64,000 bases of DNA from Roseospira goensis (GTDB taxonomy: Bacteria > Pseudomonadota > Alphaproteobacteria > Rhodospirillales > Rhodospirillaceae), in contig NZ_JACIGI010000002.1 in the NCBI RefSeq assembly GCF_014197795.1, forward strand, positions 1 through 64,000, written 5' to 3'. This document shows positions 34,676 to 41,133 of this stretch, piece by piece (within the stretch, counting starts at the first letter, position 1; every line of letters starts with the position of its first letter). The position numbers and the translations under genes are program-made. The notes beneath the pieces are model-generated. The model worked only from the letters and a program-made list of their open reading frames with translations. It was not told the origin of the DNA and made no database searches.

Positions 34676-34930
34676 CTACGGATGACAGGGGCGAAGATCG
34701 GGGTGGAGCGGAAGGGTTCCCCGGCCAGCGGAGCGGCGGACCTCGGAGGCCAGGAGGTTCAGGGCGATGGAGTAGACCAGGGCCTGGGACGGGCTGATGC
34801 CCTTCTCGGTCTCATAGGCCCGGGTGATGCTGTCCAACACCCGGCGATCAGCGGGGGTGATGCCGAAGGTGTTGCGGGTGATCCCAGGGGTGGGCTTGAG
34901 GTAGACCTTGGTCGCTTCGCTGGTGGGCAT
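34676..34930 (-). CDS. Small island protein (84 aa), possible DNA-binding regulator
   Basis: The ATG at 34930 is preferred because AAGGAACCTGCCGCC precedes it; an in-frame ATG at 34963 lacks a ribosome site. The core FGITPADRRVLDSITRAYE, followed by EKGISPSQALVYSIALNLLA, suggests a short strand and two helices, as in ribbon-helix-helix-type proteins. It lies just upstream of the helicase-like gene and downstream of the direct repeats at 35087-35378, a typical place for a copy-control or origin-binding protein. The function is inferred from context only. Confidence 0.5.
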   Translation of the reverse strand: MPTSEATKVYLKPTPGITRNTFGITPADRRVLDSITRAYETEKGISPSQALVYSIALNLLASEVRRSAGRGTLPLHPDLRPCHP

Positions 34931-34963
34931 GGCGGCAGGTTCCTTGTTGAGAATGGTTGTCAT

Positions 34964-35532
34964 TTAAGGGGGCGATGGTGGTGCTGGGGTGGTGCTGTCA
35001 CCTTCGGAAAAGGACCGATACACCCACCCTGAGGCCCGCCCTTCTGCAAATGAGACTGGCTTGCAATTGGTGTGAACGCAGTGGCTGGACAGTGATCCGA
35101 AGGTGGCATCATCTTCCAAGGGGAAGGGGTAACCTCAGGGACACTGGCCCGAATGTCGCACCATCTTCCTAGAGTGAGGGGTAATAGATATGGTAGCCTC
35201 CACCCCCTCCACCCCACAACACCTAGACCACCTCATTCCTGCCCGTTTCCGGGCCACTGAGGGGCCTTCTCTCTCCGGGCTATGATGACACCAGGAAAGC
35301 GGAGAAGGCCACTCCTGGGGCTTCCTAGCGGGACACGGAGTCCGAAGGTCGCACCATTCTTCTAGAGTGGGCTTTAATTGGATCGGCCATCCACCACCCC
35401 ACCCACCCCCGTCCCGCTCGGGGATGATCTTGATGGACTGCGGGCCGCCAGCCGAAGGGGTGACCGTTTCGTTCACCCCCTTGCTCCACCGGCCGTAAGG
35501 ACCCGGTATTTCCCCGGCCCCGGCTCCGAACG
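34964..35532. other. Repeat-bearing non-coding stretch of the island
   Basis: Frames in this interval are out of keeping with the island's codon use and contain the repeats in different frames, so I see no gene. It holds three imperfect 47-bp direct repeats (35087-35378) and lies between the small regulator/helicase-like genes and the Rha-like gene. Its composition is lower in GC than the chromosome. It is a candidate origin or regulatory hub. Confidence 0.5.
35087..35378 (+). repeat. Three 47-bp iteron-like direct repeats
   Basis: Copies at 35087-35133, 35139-35185 and 35331-35378 all follow the pattern GGACA...CCGAAGGT.GCACCAT, CTTC.TAGAGTG and a final TAAT/TAAC. The first two start 52 bp apart, about five helical turns. 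Direct repeats of this kind beside a helicase-like gene resemble replication iterons, but a repressor array is also possible. Confidence 0.65.
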
Positions 35533-35895
35533 TCAAAGGTCGCGTTTCGCGACGTTAGGATTACCCCGGTGTTTCCCCGGGGAAATACGGTGACGTGCCG
35601 GACCTAACCCGTCATTTCGACGGGTTTGCCGTCCCGCCTGGGTGATGATGAAGAGGGCCTGCTTGCGGTTCAGGTAGTAGGCGTCAACGAAGTGAGTGGC
35701 ACCGTTTGACCGGAGTTGCGCCACACGGTGTGGCGCAAGGTATCCCAGGCTGGACAGGTGGGAGATATAACGCTCGATGATCTGGCGGATCGCACGGGGC
35801 CGCTCATACCCCAGCTTGACCGCAAGGTCGGTGTCCAGGATGCGGGGTTCGCCATTGATGGGGGTGATGGTCAACGCAGTGGCTTGGTCGTTCAT
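35533..35895 (-). CDS. Short Rha/KilA-N-like protein (120 aa), homologue of the prophage gene
   Basis: Residues 14-85 align throughout with the prophage protein at 5871-6536: NGEPRILDTDLAVKLGYERP against ENEPRIHDLRLAERLGFRRP, LAPHRVAQLRSNG against LAPHRGAQLRWNG, and YYLNRKQALFI against YFLNEGQALLL. The homologue's C-terminal half is missing and the last 35 residues are basic and unrelated, so this is either a minimal form or a truncated gene. It probably binds DNA or other regulators. AGGAAACCGG precedes the ATG at 35895. The coding sequence carries a palindrome at 35716-35738. Confidence 0.65.
   Translation of the reverse strand: MNDQATALTITPINGEPRILDTDLAVKLGYERPRAIRQIIERYISHLSSLGYLAPHRVAQLRSNGATHFVDAYYLNRKQALFIITQAGRQTRRNDGLGPARHRISPGKHRGNPNVAKRDL
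35539..35626. repeat. Cluster of three perfect inverted repeats at the 3' end of the Rha-like gene
   Basis: GTCGCG-TTT-CGCGAC (35539-35553), TTTCCCCGGGGAAA (35572-35585) and AACCCGTC-ATTTC-GACGGGTT (35606-35626) follow each other within 90 bp. Their density is unusual for coding DNA. Confidence 0.7.
35716..35738. repeat. Perfect 11-1-11 palindrome inside the island Rha-like gene
   Basis: TTGCGCCACAC, one G, GTGTGGCGCAA. It matches the prophage palindrome at 6354-6376 except for one base in each arm, and the two changes pair with each other. Confidence 0.8.
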
Positions 35896-36072
35896 GGTTC
35901 CGGTTTCCTGTTTGTCAGGGGCGCATCAGAATGCGGCAATGCGGCGAAGCCGCTAGGGAAGCCGCTAGGGTGGCGCTCGGTGACCGGATGCTGTCGTTCG
36001 ACCCCCAGAACCACGAAGGGGGCAGCCGACAATTCGGCCACCCCCTCCAGTTCCTTGCCCGCTTGATGAACG

Positions 36073-36627
36073 TCAGTCTTGTGCCACCTCCCCCAGAACC
36101 CGATAGACCGAAGACCGGGCGATCCCCAGTTCCTTGGCAATGGCACTGGGAGAAAGCCCCCGGTCCTGGTGCATCGCCTTCACCTGGGCAACATCAATGC
36201 TGGGCTTCCGGCCCCGATAGACGCCCCTGTTCTTCGCCTTCGCAATCCCTTCCCTCTGCCGCTCCTTGATGATGGCCCGCTCGAACTGGGCCACGGCCCC
36301 GATCACCTGAAGCTGAAGGGTCTGGAACGGATTGTCCTCTCCGGTGAACGTCAGGCGCTCCTTGTGGAACACCACGGACACGCCCTTGCCGGTGAAGGTC
36401 TGCAACAGGGACAGCAGGTCCCCCAGGTCGCGGGCCAGCCGGTCGATGGAGTGGACGTGCACGGTGTCCCCCTCCCGGACGTACTCAAGGAGGGCATGCA
36501 GGGCCGGTCTGTCCTTGCTGCCCCCGCTGGCCTTGTCGGTGAAGGTCTTCGCGACCGTCACGCCCTCCAACTGCCGGTCGGTGTTCTGGTCCACGGTGGA
36601 CACCCGGATGTAGCCAACGTCCGTCAT
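36073..36627 (-). CDS. Serine recombinase (resolvase/invertase)
   Basis: Resolvases of this family cut and rejoin DNA at res sites through a serine. The product begins MTDVGYIRVSTVDQNTDRQL, with the catalytic serine in YIRVST. HSIDRLARDLGDLL is the conserved Arg-containing motif, and QLQVIGAVAQFERAIIKERQ forms the E helix. A C-terminal helix-turn-helix follows (GLSPSAIAKELGIARSSVYR). At 184 aa it is a complete Tn3-type enzyme. A candidate res site lies just upstream at 36702-36736. It may resolve multimers or invert/delete DNA in the island; no transposase partner is present. Confidence 0.92.
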   Translation of the reverse strand: MTDVGYIRVSTVDQNTDRQLEGVTVAKTFTDKASGGSKDRPALHALLEYVREGDTVHVHSIDRLARDLGDLLSLLQTFTGKGVSVVFHKERLTFTGEDNPFQTLQLQVIGAVAQFERAIIKERQREGIAKAKNRGVYRGRKPSIDVAQVKAMHQDRGLSPSAIAKELGIARSSVYRVLGEVAQD

Positions 36628-36701
36628 GATCGCCCCCTTTGCGTCCGAATAGGGTCTAGACCACGGACCTTACCCCGTCCGAAAACCCAAAAGCAACCCA
36701 A

Positions 36702-36736
36702 ATCGGACACGGAAACCCTAGGGTCAGGTGTCCGAT
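36702..36736. promoter_or_regulatory. Candidate res site of the resolvase
   Basis: ATCGGACAC and GTGTCCGAT are perfect 9-bp inverted arms 17 bp apart, centred on a 10-bp palindrome ACCCTAGGGT (36715-36724). Further GTCCGAA/TTCGGAC motifs lie nearby (36678-36683 and 36763-36769). The layout, 75 bp upstream of the resolvase start, fits a crossover site that also controls the gene. Confidence 0.55.
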
Positions 36737-36787
36737 GAAAGTGACCGACTGGGGTACACCCCATTCGGACGCACGCGGACCATCGGA

Positions 36788-37081
36788 TCAGGCCGGATGC
36801 AGCGGCTTCGCCTCCAGCCGCACGCCGAGGGCATGGGCGACCTTGACCACGGTCTCGAAGCGCGGCTTGGCCCCCGGGGACAGCGCCTTGTACAGGCTTT
36901 CCCGGCCCAGCCCGGTGTCGCGGGCCAGTTGCGCCATGCCCCGGGCGCGGGCCACGTCCTTCACGGCGGCCAGGAAGGTGTCCGGGTCGGGGTCTTCGAG
37001 GGCAGCGGTCAAATACGCGGCGATGGACTCGTCATCGGTCAGATAGTCGGCCGCGTCGAAGGGGGCGGTCTTGATCGTCAT
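36788..37081 (-). CDS. HigA-like antitoxin (addiction module antidote family)
   Basis: The product (97 aa) starts MTIKTAPFDAADYLTDDESI and carries a Cro/C1-type helix-turn-helix (MAQLARDTGLGRESLYKALS, then PRFETVVKVAHALGVRL). This is the COG3636 type of antidote usually paired with a COG3657 toxin. It lies three bases after the toxin stop, in the toxin-first order of HigBA modules, with GAGGAG as ribosome site inside the toxin's end. It should neutralise the toxin and autoregulate the pair. Confidence 0.88.
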   Translation of the reverse strand: MTIKTAPFDAADYLTDDESIAAYLTAALEDPDPDTFLAAVKDVARARGMAQLARDTGLGRESLYKALSPGAKPRFETVVKVAHALGVRLEAKPLHPA

Positions 37082-37084
37082 CGC

Positions 37085-37399
37085 TTACTCCTCGCCCGGA
37101 AGGGCCTCGTCCAGATGGGCGGCCATGTCCTGGGCGCGCTTGATGTCCCGCGCCTGGGATGACTTATCGCCCCCGCACAACAGCACGTAAACGACGCTGC
37201 CTTGGCGGGTGAAATAGACGCGGTAGCCGGGGCCGACGTCGATGCGCATCTCCGACACCTTGCCGCCGACCGACTTGCAGTCGCCGAAATGGCCGCGTTC
37301 AGCCGACCGGACGCGGACCAGGATGCGGGCCTTGGCCGTGTGGTCCTTCAGGCCCGCCAGCCATGCGTCGAAGACGTCCGTGCGGAGGATCGTGTACAT
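37085..37399 (-). CDS. RelE/HigB-type toxin
   Basis: The product (104 aa) has the fold markers of the COG3657 killer protein family: [56 protein letters not shown] and [16 protein letters not shown]. Such toxins are ribosome-associated mRNA interferases. Being followed directly by its antitoxin near the island end, it probably stabilises the island against loss. A short inverted repeat (37410-37425) upstream is a likely autoregulatory operator. Confidence 0.88.
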   Translation of the reverse strand: MYTILRTDVFDAWLAGLKDHTAKARILVRVRSAERGHFGDCKSVGGKVSEMRIDVGPGYRVYFTRQGSVVYVLLCGGDKSSQARDIKRAQDMAAHLDEALPGEE

Positions 37400-37409
37400 G
37401 GCCCGCAGT

Positions 37410-37425
37410 GTATCCGCCTAGATAC
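37410..37425. promoter_or_regulatory. Toxin-antitoxin operator candidate
   Basis: GTATC, CGCCTA, GATAC is an inverted repeat 11 bp upstream of the toxin start, the usual place for antitoxin binding. Confidence 0.45.
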
Positions 37426-37611
37426 AAGCCTGCAATGACGATCCATCCCGGCGGTGGCCCAGAGGGGGCAGAGGGGGGACACGGGTGGTGCCGAGTCTTC
37501 GATGGGCGCTCGGATTTTTGCACTGGATAAAACGGGCATTCGGGGTCACCATGAGCGCGATGGTTCCGTTTGACCGTGGCCGTCAGGCCACACGGCCGAG
37601 AGCCCAAAACC

Positions 37612-37631
37612 TTACTACATCGCTTTACTAC
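37612..37631 (+). promoter_or_regulatory. Right integrase arm-type site candidates
   Basis: TTACTAC at 37612-37618 and 37625-37631, 13 bp apart as in the left pair (24536-24555); a degenerate third copy (TTACTAT) is at about 37655. They lie about 50 bp inside attR. Confidence 0.6.
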
Positions 37632-37679
37632 AGAATGGCGCTAACTCATTGTTTTTACTATGCATCGCCTGTTGCCGAT

Positions 37680-37726
37680 GCCCTCTCACGGCGGCAACAG
37701 GGGTTCGAATCCCCTAGGGGACGCCA
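37680..37726 (+). repeat. attR: 47-bp copy of the tRNA-Glu 3' end
   Basis: Exact copy of 24462-24508. It contains only the anticodon loop to CCA part and is not a functional tRNA gene. Confidence 0.93.
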
Positions 37727-37754
37727 ATGCCGAGCAAATCGGCGACAAGAAAAG

Positions 37755-37777
37755 AGCCGCCTCCGGGCGGCTTTTTT
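37755..37777 (+). terminator. Intrinsic terminator, probably the original one of tRNA-Glu
   Basis: GCCGCC-TCCG-GGCGGC followed by six T. It begins 29 bp after attR, so before integration it would have stood just behind the tRNA gene. The A-rich left flank could make it bidirectional. Confidence 0.85.
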
Positions 37778-37848
37778 GTCGTCTTGCACGCAAGATCTGC
37801 GGAACGGCGCCGCCCGAACGGCGCCGGATGACGCGGGCGCCTGACCTT

Positions 37849-37988
37849 AGAGCCGATTGTTCGAAATCGGAACCGCAGATGCGGTCCGGTTTCGAACGTG
37901 AATCGGCTCTACATTATTGATTTTAGAGCAGAGTCACGCGCCAAAATGGGATCGCGGCACGATTCCGTTTTGGCGCGATCTGCTCTAA
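37849..37988. repeat. Twin long hairpins (chromosomal repeat family)
   Basis: Hairpin A (37849-37910) has arms AGAGCCGATT...AATCGGCTCT and an inner TTCGAAATCGG segment. Hairpin B (37923-37988) has arms TTAGAGCAGA...TCTGCTCTAA and inner CGCGCCAAAA...TTTTGGCGCG. Related paired hairpins occur at 62485-62619. Neither has a T-run. The rest of 37727-38179 shows no gene. Confidence 0.75.
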
Positions 37989-38179
37989 GTCACGATGGGC
38001 CGGGGTCGTCCGGTCCGCTGCCGCCGCCGCGGAGTGCCGGCCGACCGACGACAGCGGCGCGCCTTTCGGTCTGTCGCGCGGCGACCTCGGGGCGCCGTGC
38101 CGGCATCGGGGCGCAACCCCCGTCACCTCTTGCGCGCCCTCGACCGCGCCAGCGATCCCCGGATAGGGCGGGACCGCGG

Positions 38180-38524
38180 TCAGTGCATGCGCCCGCCCAG
38201 GGGAACCGCGTGGTCGGGGCCGAGCAGCACCACCCGGCCCTCGGCGTCGGGCAGCCCGAGCACCAGGCATTCGCTCATGAACCGGCCGATCTGCTTGGCC
38301 GGAAAGTTGACGACGGCGATCACCTGGCGGCCCACCAGCGTCTCCGGGGTGTAGTGGTCGGTGACCTGGGCCGAAGTCTTGCGCTCGCCGATGTCCGGTC
38401 CGAAGTCGATGCGCATCTTGAACGCGGGCTTGCGGGCCTCGGGGAAGGGCTCGGCGGCGACGATACGGCCGACGCGGATGTCCACCTTCAGGAAGTCGTC
38501 GAAACCGATGGTCGTCTCGCTCAT
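38180..38524 (-). CDS. csaA: CsaA-like tRNA-binding domain protein
   Basis: The product (114 aa) is an OB-fold tRNA-binding domain: FDDFLKVDIRVGRIVAAEPF, PAFKMRIDFGPDIGERKTSA, VIAVVNFPAKQIGRFMSE and LGLPDAEGRVVLLGPDH match CsaA, which binds tRNA elbow structures and has been linked to protein export as a chaperone in Bacillus. It starts at ATG 38524. Sixteen bases upstream begins a run of nine CTGTTGC heptamers, which sits where promoter or leader elements would be. It is a single gene. Confidence 0.9.
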   Translation of the reverse strand: MSETTIGFDDFLKVDIRVGRIVAAEPFPEARKPAFKMRIDFGPDIGERKTSAQVTDHYTPETLVGRQVIAVVNFPAKQIGRFMSECLVLGLPDAEGRVVLLGPDHAVPLGGRMH

Positions 38525-38540
38525 CGCCGGGGCACCCTGT

Positions 38541-38606
38541 CTGTTGCCTGTTGCCTGTTGCCTGTTGCCTGTTGCCTGTTGCCTGTTGCCTGTTGCCTGT
38601 TGCCTG
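38541..38606. repeat. Heptanucleotide tandem repeat, (CTGTTGC) about 9.4 copies
   Basis: Sixty-six bases of uninterrupted perfect 7-bp units lie between the csaA start (38524) and the stop of the neighbouring reductase gene (38660). Perfect units indicate active slippage or recent expansion. Confidence 0.95.
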
Positions 38607-38659
38607 ATCCTGGGTCTGTCTGGCGCGGGCGTACAGACAAGCAGCGCGGGCGGCGGGCG

Positions 38660-39610
38660 TCAAGCCGCCCGCAGGCGGTCGCGACCATGGGGTGTCGCGT
38701 AGTCCACCGCGGGGCCCACGGGCACGATGCCGGTCGGGTTGATGCGGCGGTGACTGGCGTAGTAGTGCCGCTTGATCTGATCGAGGTCGACCGTCGCGGC
38801 CACCCCCGGCACCTGGTACAGCTCACGGACGTAGCCGGCGAGGTTCGGGTAGTCCTCGACGCGCCGGACATTGCACTTGAAGTGGCCGTGATAGACGGCG
38901 TCGAAGCGGATCAGGGTGGTGAAGGCGCGCCAGTCGGCCTCGGTGATCGCGCCGTCCACCAGGTAGCGCTGGTGCGCCAGCCGTGCCTCCATGGCGTCGA
39001 GGGTCTCGAATACGGCGGCCACGGCCTCTTCGTAGGCCGCCTGGGTGGTGGCGAACCCGGCCTTGTAGACCCCGTTGTTCAGGGTGTCGTAGAGCTTGGC
39101 GTTCATGCGGTCGATCTCGGCCCGCAGCGGCGCCGGGTACAGGTCCGGCCCCGAGGCCAGGGCGCCGAAGCCGTGGTTCAGCATGCGGATGATGTCGGCG
39201 CTTTCGTTGCTGACGATGGTGCCGGTCCGGGTGTCCCATAGCACCGGCACCGTCACCCGGCCGGTGTAGTCCGGACGCGCCCGGGTATAGATCTCGTGCA
39301 GGGCGCGGGCGCCGTTGATGGGGTCGGCGCCCTCGGGCAGCGTCCATCCGCTCTCCCCCATCAACGGGTCGACCACCGAGACGCCCACCGCGTCCGTCAG
39401 TCCCTTGAGCCGGCGCACGATTAGCGTGCGATGCGCCCACGGGCAGGCCAGCGAGACGTAGAGGTGATAACGACCGGCCGCCGCCGGGTAAGGGGTGGAC
39501 CCGTCCGCGCTGATCCAGTCGCGGAAGGTGCTGGCCTGGCGTTCGAAACGGCCGCCGCGGCCGGCGGTCTCGTCGTCGCGGTGCCAGACGCCGTCGATCA
39601 GCAGACCCAT
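38660..39610 (-). CDS. Glutathionyl-hydroquinone reductase (GST Xi class, YqjG-like)
   Basis: These enzymes reduce glutathionyl-hydroquinones with glutathione. The active-site motif SLACPWAHRTLIVRRLKGL contains the catalytic cysteine of the CPWAH motif. Other family marks are VPVLWDTRTGTIVSNESADI, RMLNHGFG, and the C-terminal ITEADWRAFTTLIRFDAVYHGHFKCN stretch (here in parts: ITEADWRAFTTLIRFD, VYHGHFKCN) and DLDQIKRHYYASHRRINPTG. At 316 aa it is of normal length. The ATG at 39610 has GGAGGGATGC upstream. It and csaA point the same way, with the heptamer repeat between them. Confidence 0.92.
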   Translation of the reverse strand: MGLLIDGVWHRDDETAGRGGRFERQASTFRDWISADGSTPYPAAAGRYHLYVSLACPWAHRTLIVRRLKGLTDAVGVSVVDPLMGESGWTLPEGADPINGARALHEIYTRARPDYTGRVTVPVLWDTRTGTIVSNESADIIRMLNHGFGALASGPDLYPAPLRAEIDRMNAKLYDTLNNGVYKAGFATTQAAYEEAVAAVFETLDAMEARLAHQRYLVDGAITEADWRAFTTLIRFDAVYHGHFKCNVRRVEDYPNLAGYVRELYQVPGVAATVDLDQIKRHYYASHRRINPTGIVPVGPAVDYATPHGRDRLRAA

Positions 39611-39856
39611 GCATCCCTCCGTGTGCCGCATCCATGTCGGTGGTCTCGTCACACATGAGGGCAGGGCGGCGGCGATGCCAGGGCGCGGGGTGCGGCCGGG
39701 GAGTGGGGCTCTGTCCCGCCGGCCAACCGGTCGGGCGCGCGCACCGGTGTTTGGTCGCGAACTCGCGCAAAAGACACGTTTTCGGGCGATCTTCCCTAGA
39801 TGAGGTCACGAGGCCGCGCGCACACTGAACCCTCCTACAACCAAGGAGGGAATATT

Positions 39857-40951
39857 ATGACTGATTCGGCGTTAGCGAGCCGACCCGATGGCGCCCCGGA
39901 GCCCGGCGCGGCGGTCCCCGCCTTCCGCTTTTCCACCGCCGAGGCGCCCCGGTCCGAACGGGTCGCGGCGTGGCGTCAGGCCATCGGGCCGCTCTTCGAT
40001 ATGGATATTTGCGATCTAACCGAAAACAGAGCCTTTGCCGCCACGTTTACGGCCTACCACTTCGGGGGTTTCCTGCTCTGCCACAGCCGCGTCGACGGCG
40101 GACGCTATACCCGGTCCGAGACGCGCATCCAAAGCGACGACCTGGACCATCTGTTGATCCACCTCGTGCTCGGCGGCGCCGTCGTCGCCGTTCGGCCCGG
40201 CGCGGCGATCGGCCTGCGGGCCATGGATATCGGCATCCTCGACCTGGCGGCCCCCGCCGCCCTCCAGATCCGGTGTGACGAGGCCATCAGCCTGATCCTG
40301 CCGCGCGTCGCGGTGCCGGCGGCGGAGCGACAGCCTGGGAGCCTGCACGGACGGGTGCTGGACCGGCGCACCGCGACCGGCGCGATCCTGGCGCGCCAGA
40401 TGGTCGCCCTGACGATCGAGGCGCCGCGCCTGCGGCTGCCCGAGGCGGTGCCGCTCGGCGTCGCCGCCGCCGGTGTGGTCGCCACCTGCCTCGGACTGGC
40501 GACCGCCGGCGTGGCGCTCCCGCCGGTGTCGGTGCGGCGCGACCTGGGGCGTCAGGTGCGCGCCTACATCGAAGACCATCTGGAGGCGCCCGAGCTGACG
40601 CCGGCCACCATCATGCGCGACCTGAATCTGTCGCGCAGTCAGCTCTACCGCCAGTTCGAGCCCTGGGGCGGGGTGCGGGCCTACATCCGCCGCCGGCGGC
40701 TGTGGCGCTGCCTGATGGCGCTCAGCCATCCGGTCTCGGCGGACCGGCGCATTGGCGACATCGCCTACGAACACGGATTCACGGACCTGGAGCATTTCAG
40801 CCGGCTCTTCCGCCAGGCGTTCGGCCTGTCGCCCAGGGCGGCGCGGGCGGCCGCCCGGCGCGGCGACGCCAGCGCGCTGGCGGCCCTGGCGCCCGGACCG
40901 GAGGACGGCGGCACCCTGGCGCGCTGGATCCGGACCCTGGCGGTCGGCTAA
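39857..40951 (+). CDS. AraC-family transcriptional regulator
   Basis: The N-terminal half (residues about 20-230) is an AraC-binding-like domain of the type with a 'cupin-like' sensor (FRFSTAEAPRSERVAAWRQA, then DDLDHLLIHLVLGGAVV). The C-terminal AraC DNA-binding domain has two helix-turn-helices, MRDLNLSRSQLYRQFEPWGG and RIGDIAYEHGFTDLEHFSRL followed by FRQAFGLSPRAAR. The ATG at 39857 follows AAGGAGGG. It is 182 bp upstream of, and co-oriented with, the RhiA-like genes, so it may control them; this is positional inference. The effector is unknown. Confidence 0.92.
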   Translation: MTDSALASRPDGAPEPGAAVPAFRFSTAEAPRSERVAAWRQAIGPLFDMDICDLTENRAFAATFTAYHFGGFLLCHSRVDGGRYTRSETRIQSDDLDHLLIHLVLGGAVVAVRPGAAIGLRAMDIGILDLAAPAALQIRCDEAISLILPRVAVPAAERQPGSLHGRVLDRRTATGAILARQMVALTIEAPRLRLPEAVPLGVAAAGVVATCLGLATAGVALPPVSVRRDLGRQVRAYIEDHLEAPELTPATIMRDLNLSRSQLYRQFEPWGGVRAYIRRRRLWRCLMALSHPVSADRRIGDIAYEHGFTDLEHFSRLFRQAFGLSPRAARAAARRGDASALAALAPGPEDGGTLARWIRTLAVG

Positions 40952-41133
40952 AGCCAGACGCGCATTTTGATTGGGATGCGTGTCCAGGTTTCCGGGACGC
41001 TGGCCCCCGGACTCGGCGTGTCGGATCCGGTTAGCATCCAAGGGTAAGGCAAGGCTGTCGACCCCGCGGCCCGCCGCGCGCGCTGGCCCCGGGCCCCGCA
41101 CGACGCAAGGACACATGCGCAAGGACACATGCC

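Larger units (their letters stand above)
24509..37726. mobile_element. Integrative genomic island in tRNA-Glu (about 13.2 kb)
   Basis: A tyrosine integrase gene begins 100 bp from the tRNA 3' end, and the last 47 bp of the tRNA recur exactly at 37680-37726. Gene content is foreign in type (type I restriction-modification, resolvase, toxin-antitoxin, phage/plasmid-type helicase-like protein) and the DNA is visibly less GC-rich than the flanks. No conjugation, capsid or terminase gene is seen, so it is an integrative element dependent on other transfer means, possibly satellite-like. The tRNA's likely original terminator (37755-37777) now lies beyond the island. Confidence 0.93.

Noticed and set aside
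35135-35536. Minus-strand frame over the iteron-like repeats
   Set aside because: The frame repeats parts of the DNA repeats as peptide, lacks a ribosome site and resembles no protein; the repeats explain it better.
37680-37726. Second tRNA-Glu gene
   Set aside because: Only the 3' 47 bases are present; the acceptor 5' strand and D arm are missing, so it is the attR copy.
37849-37988. Ordinary intrinsic terminators
   Set aside because: Stems lack T-runs, are long and paired, and have relatives at 62485-62619, which fits an interspersed repeat family better.
38541-38606. CRISPR-like array
   Set aside because: Units are only 7 bp, directly adjacent and without spacers; no cas genes are present.
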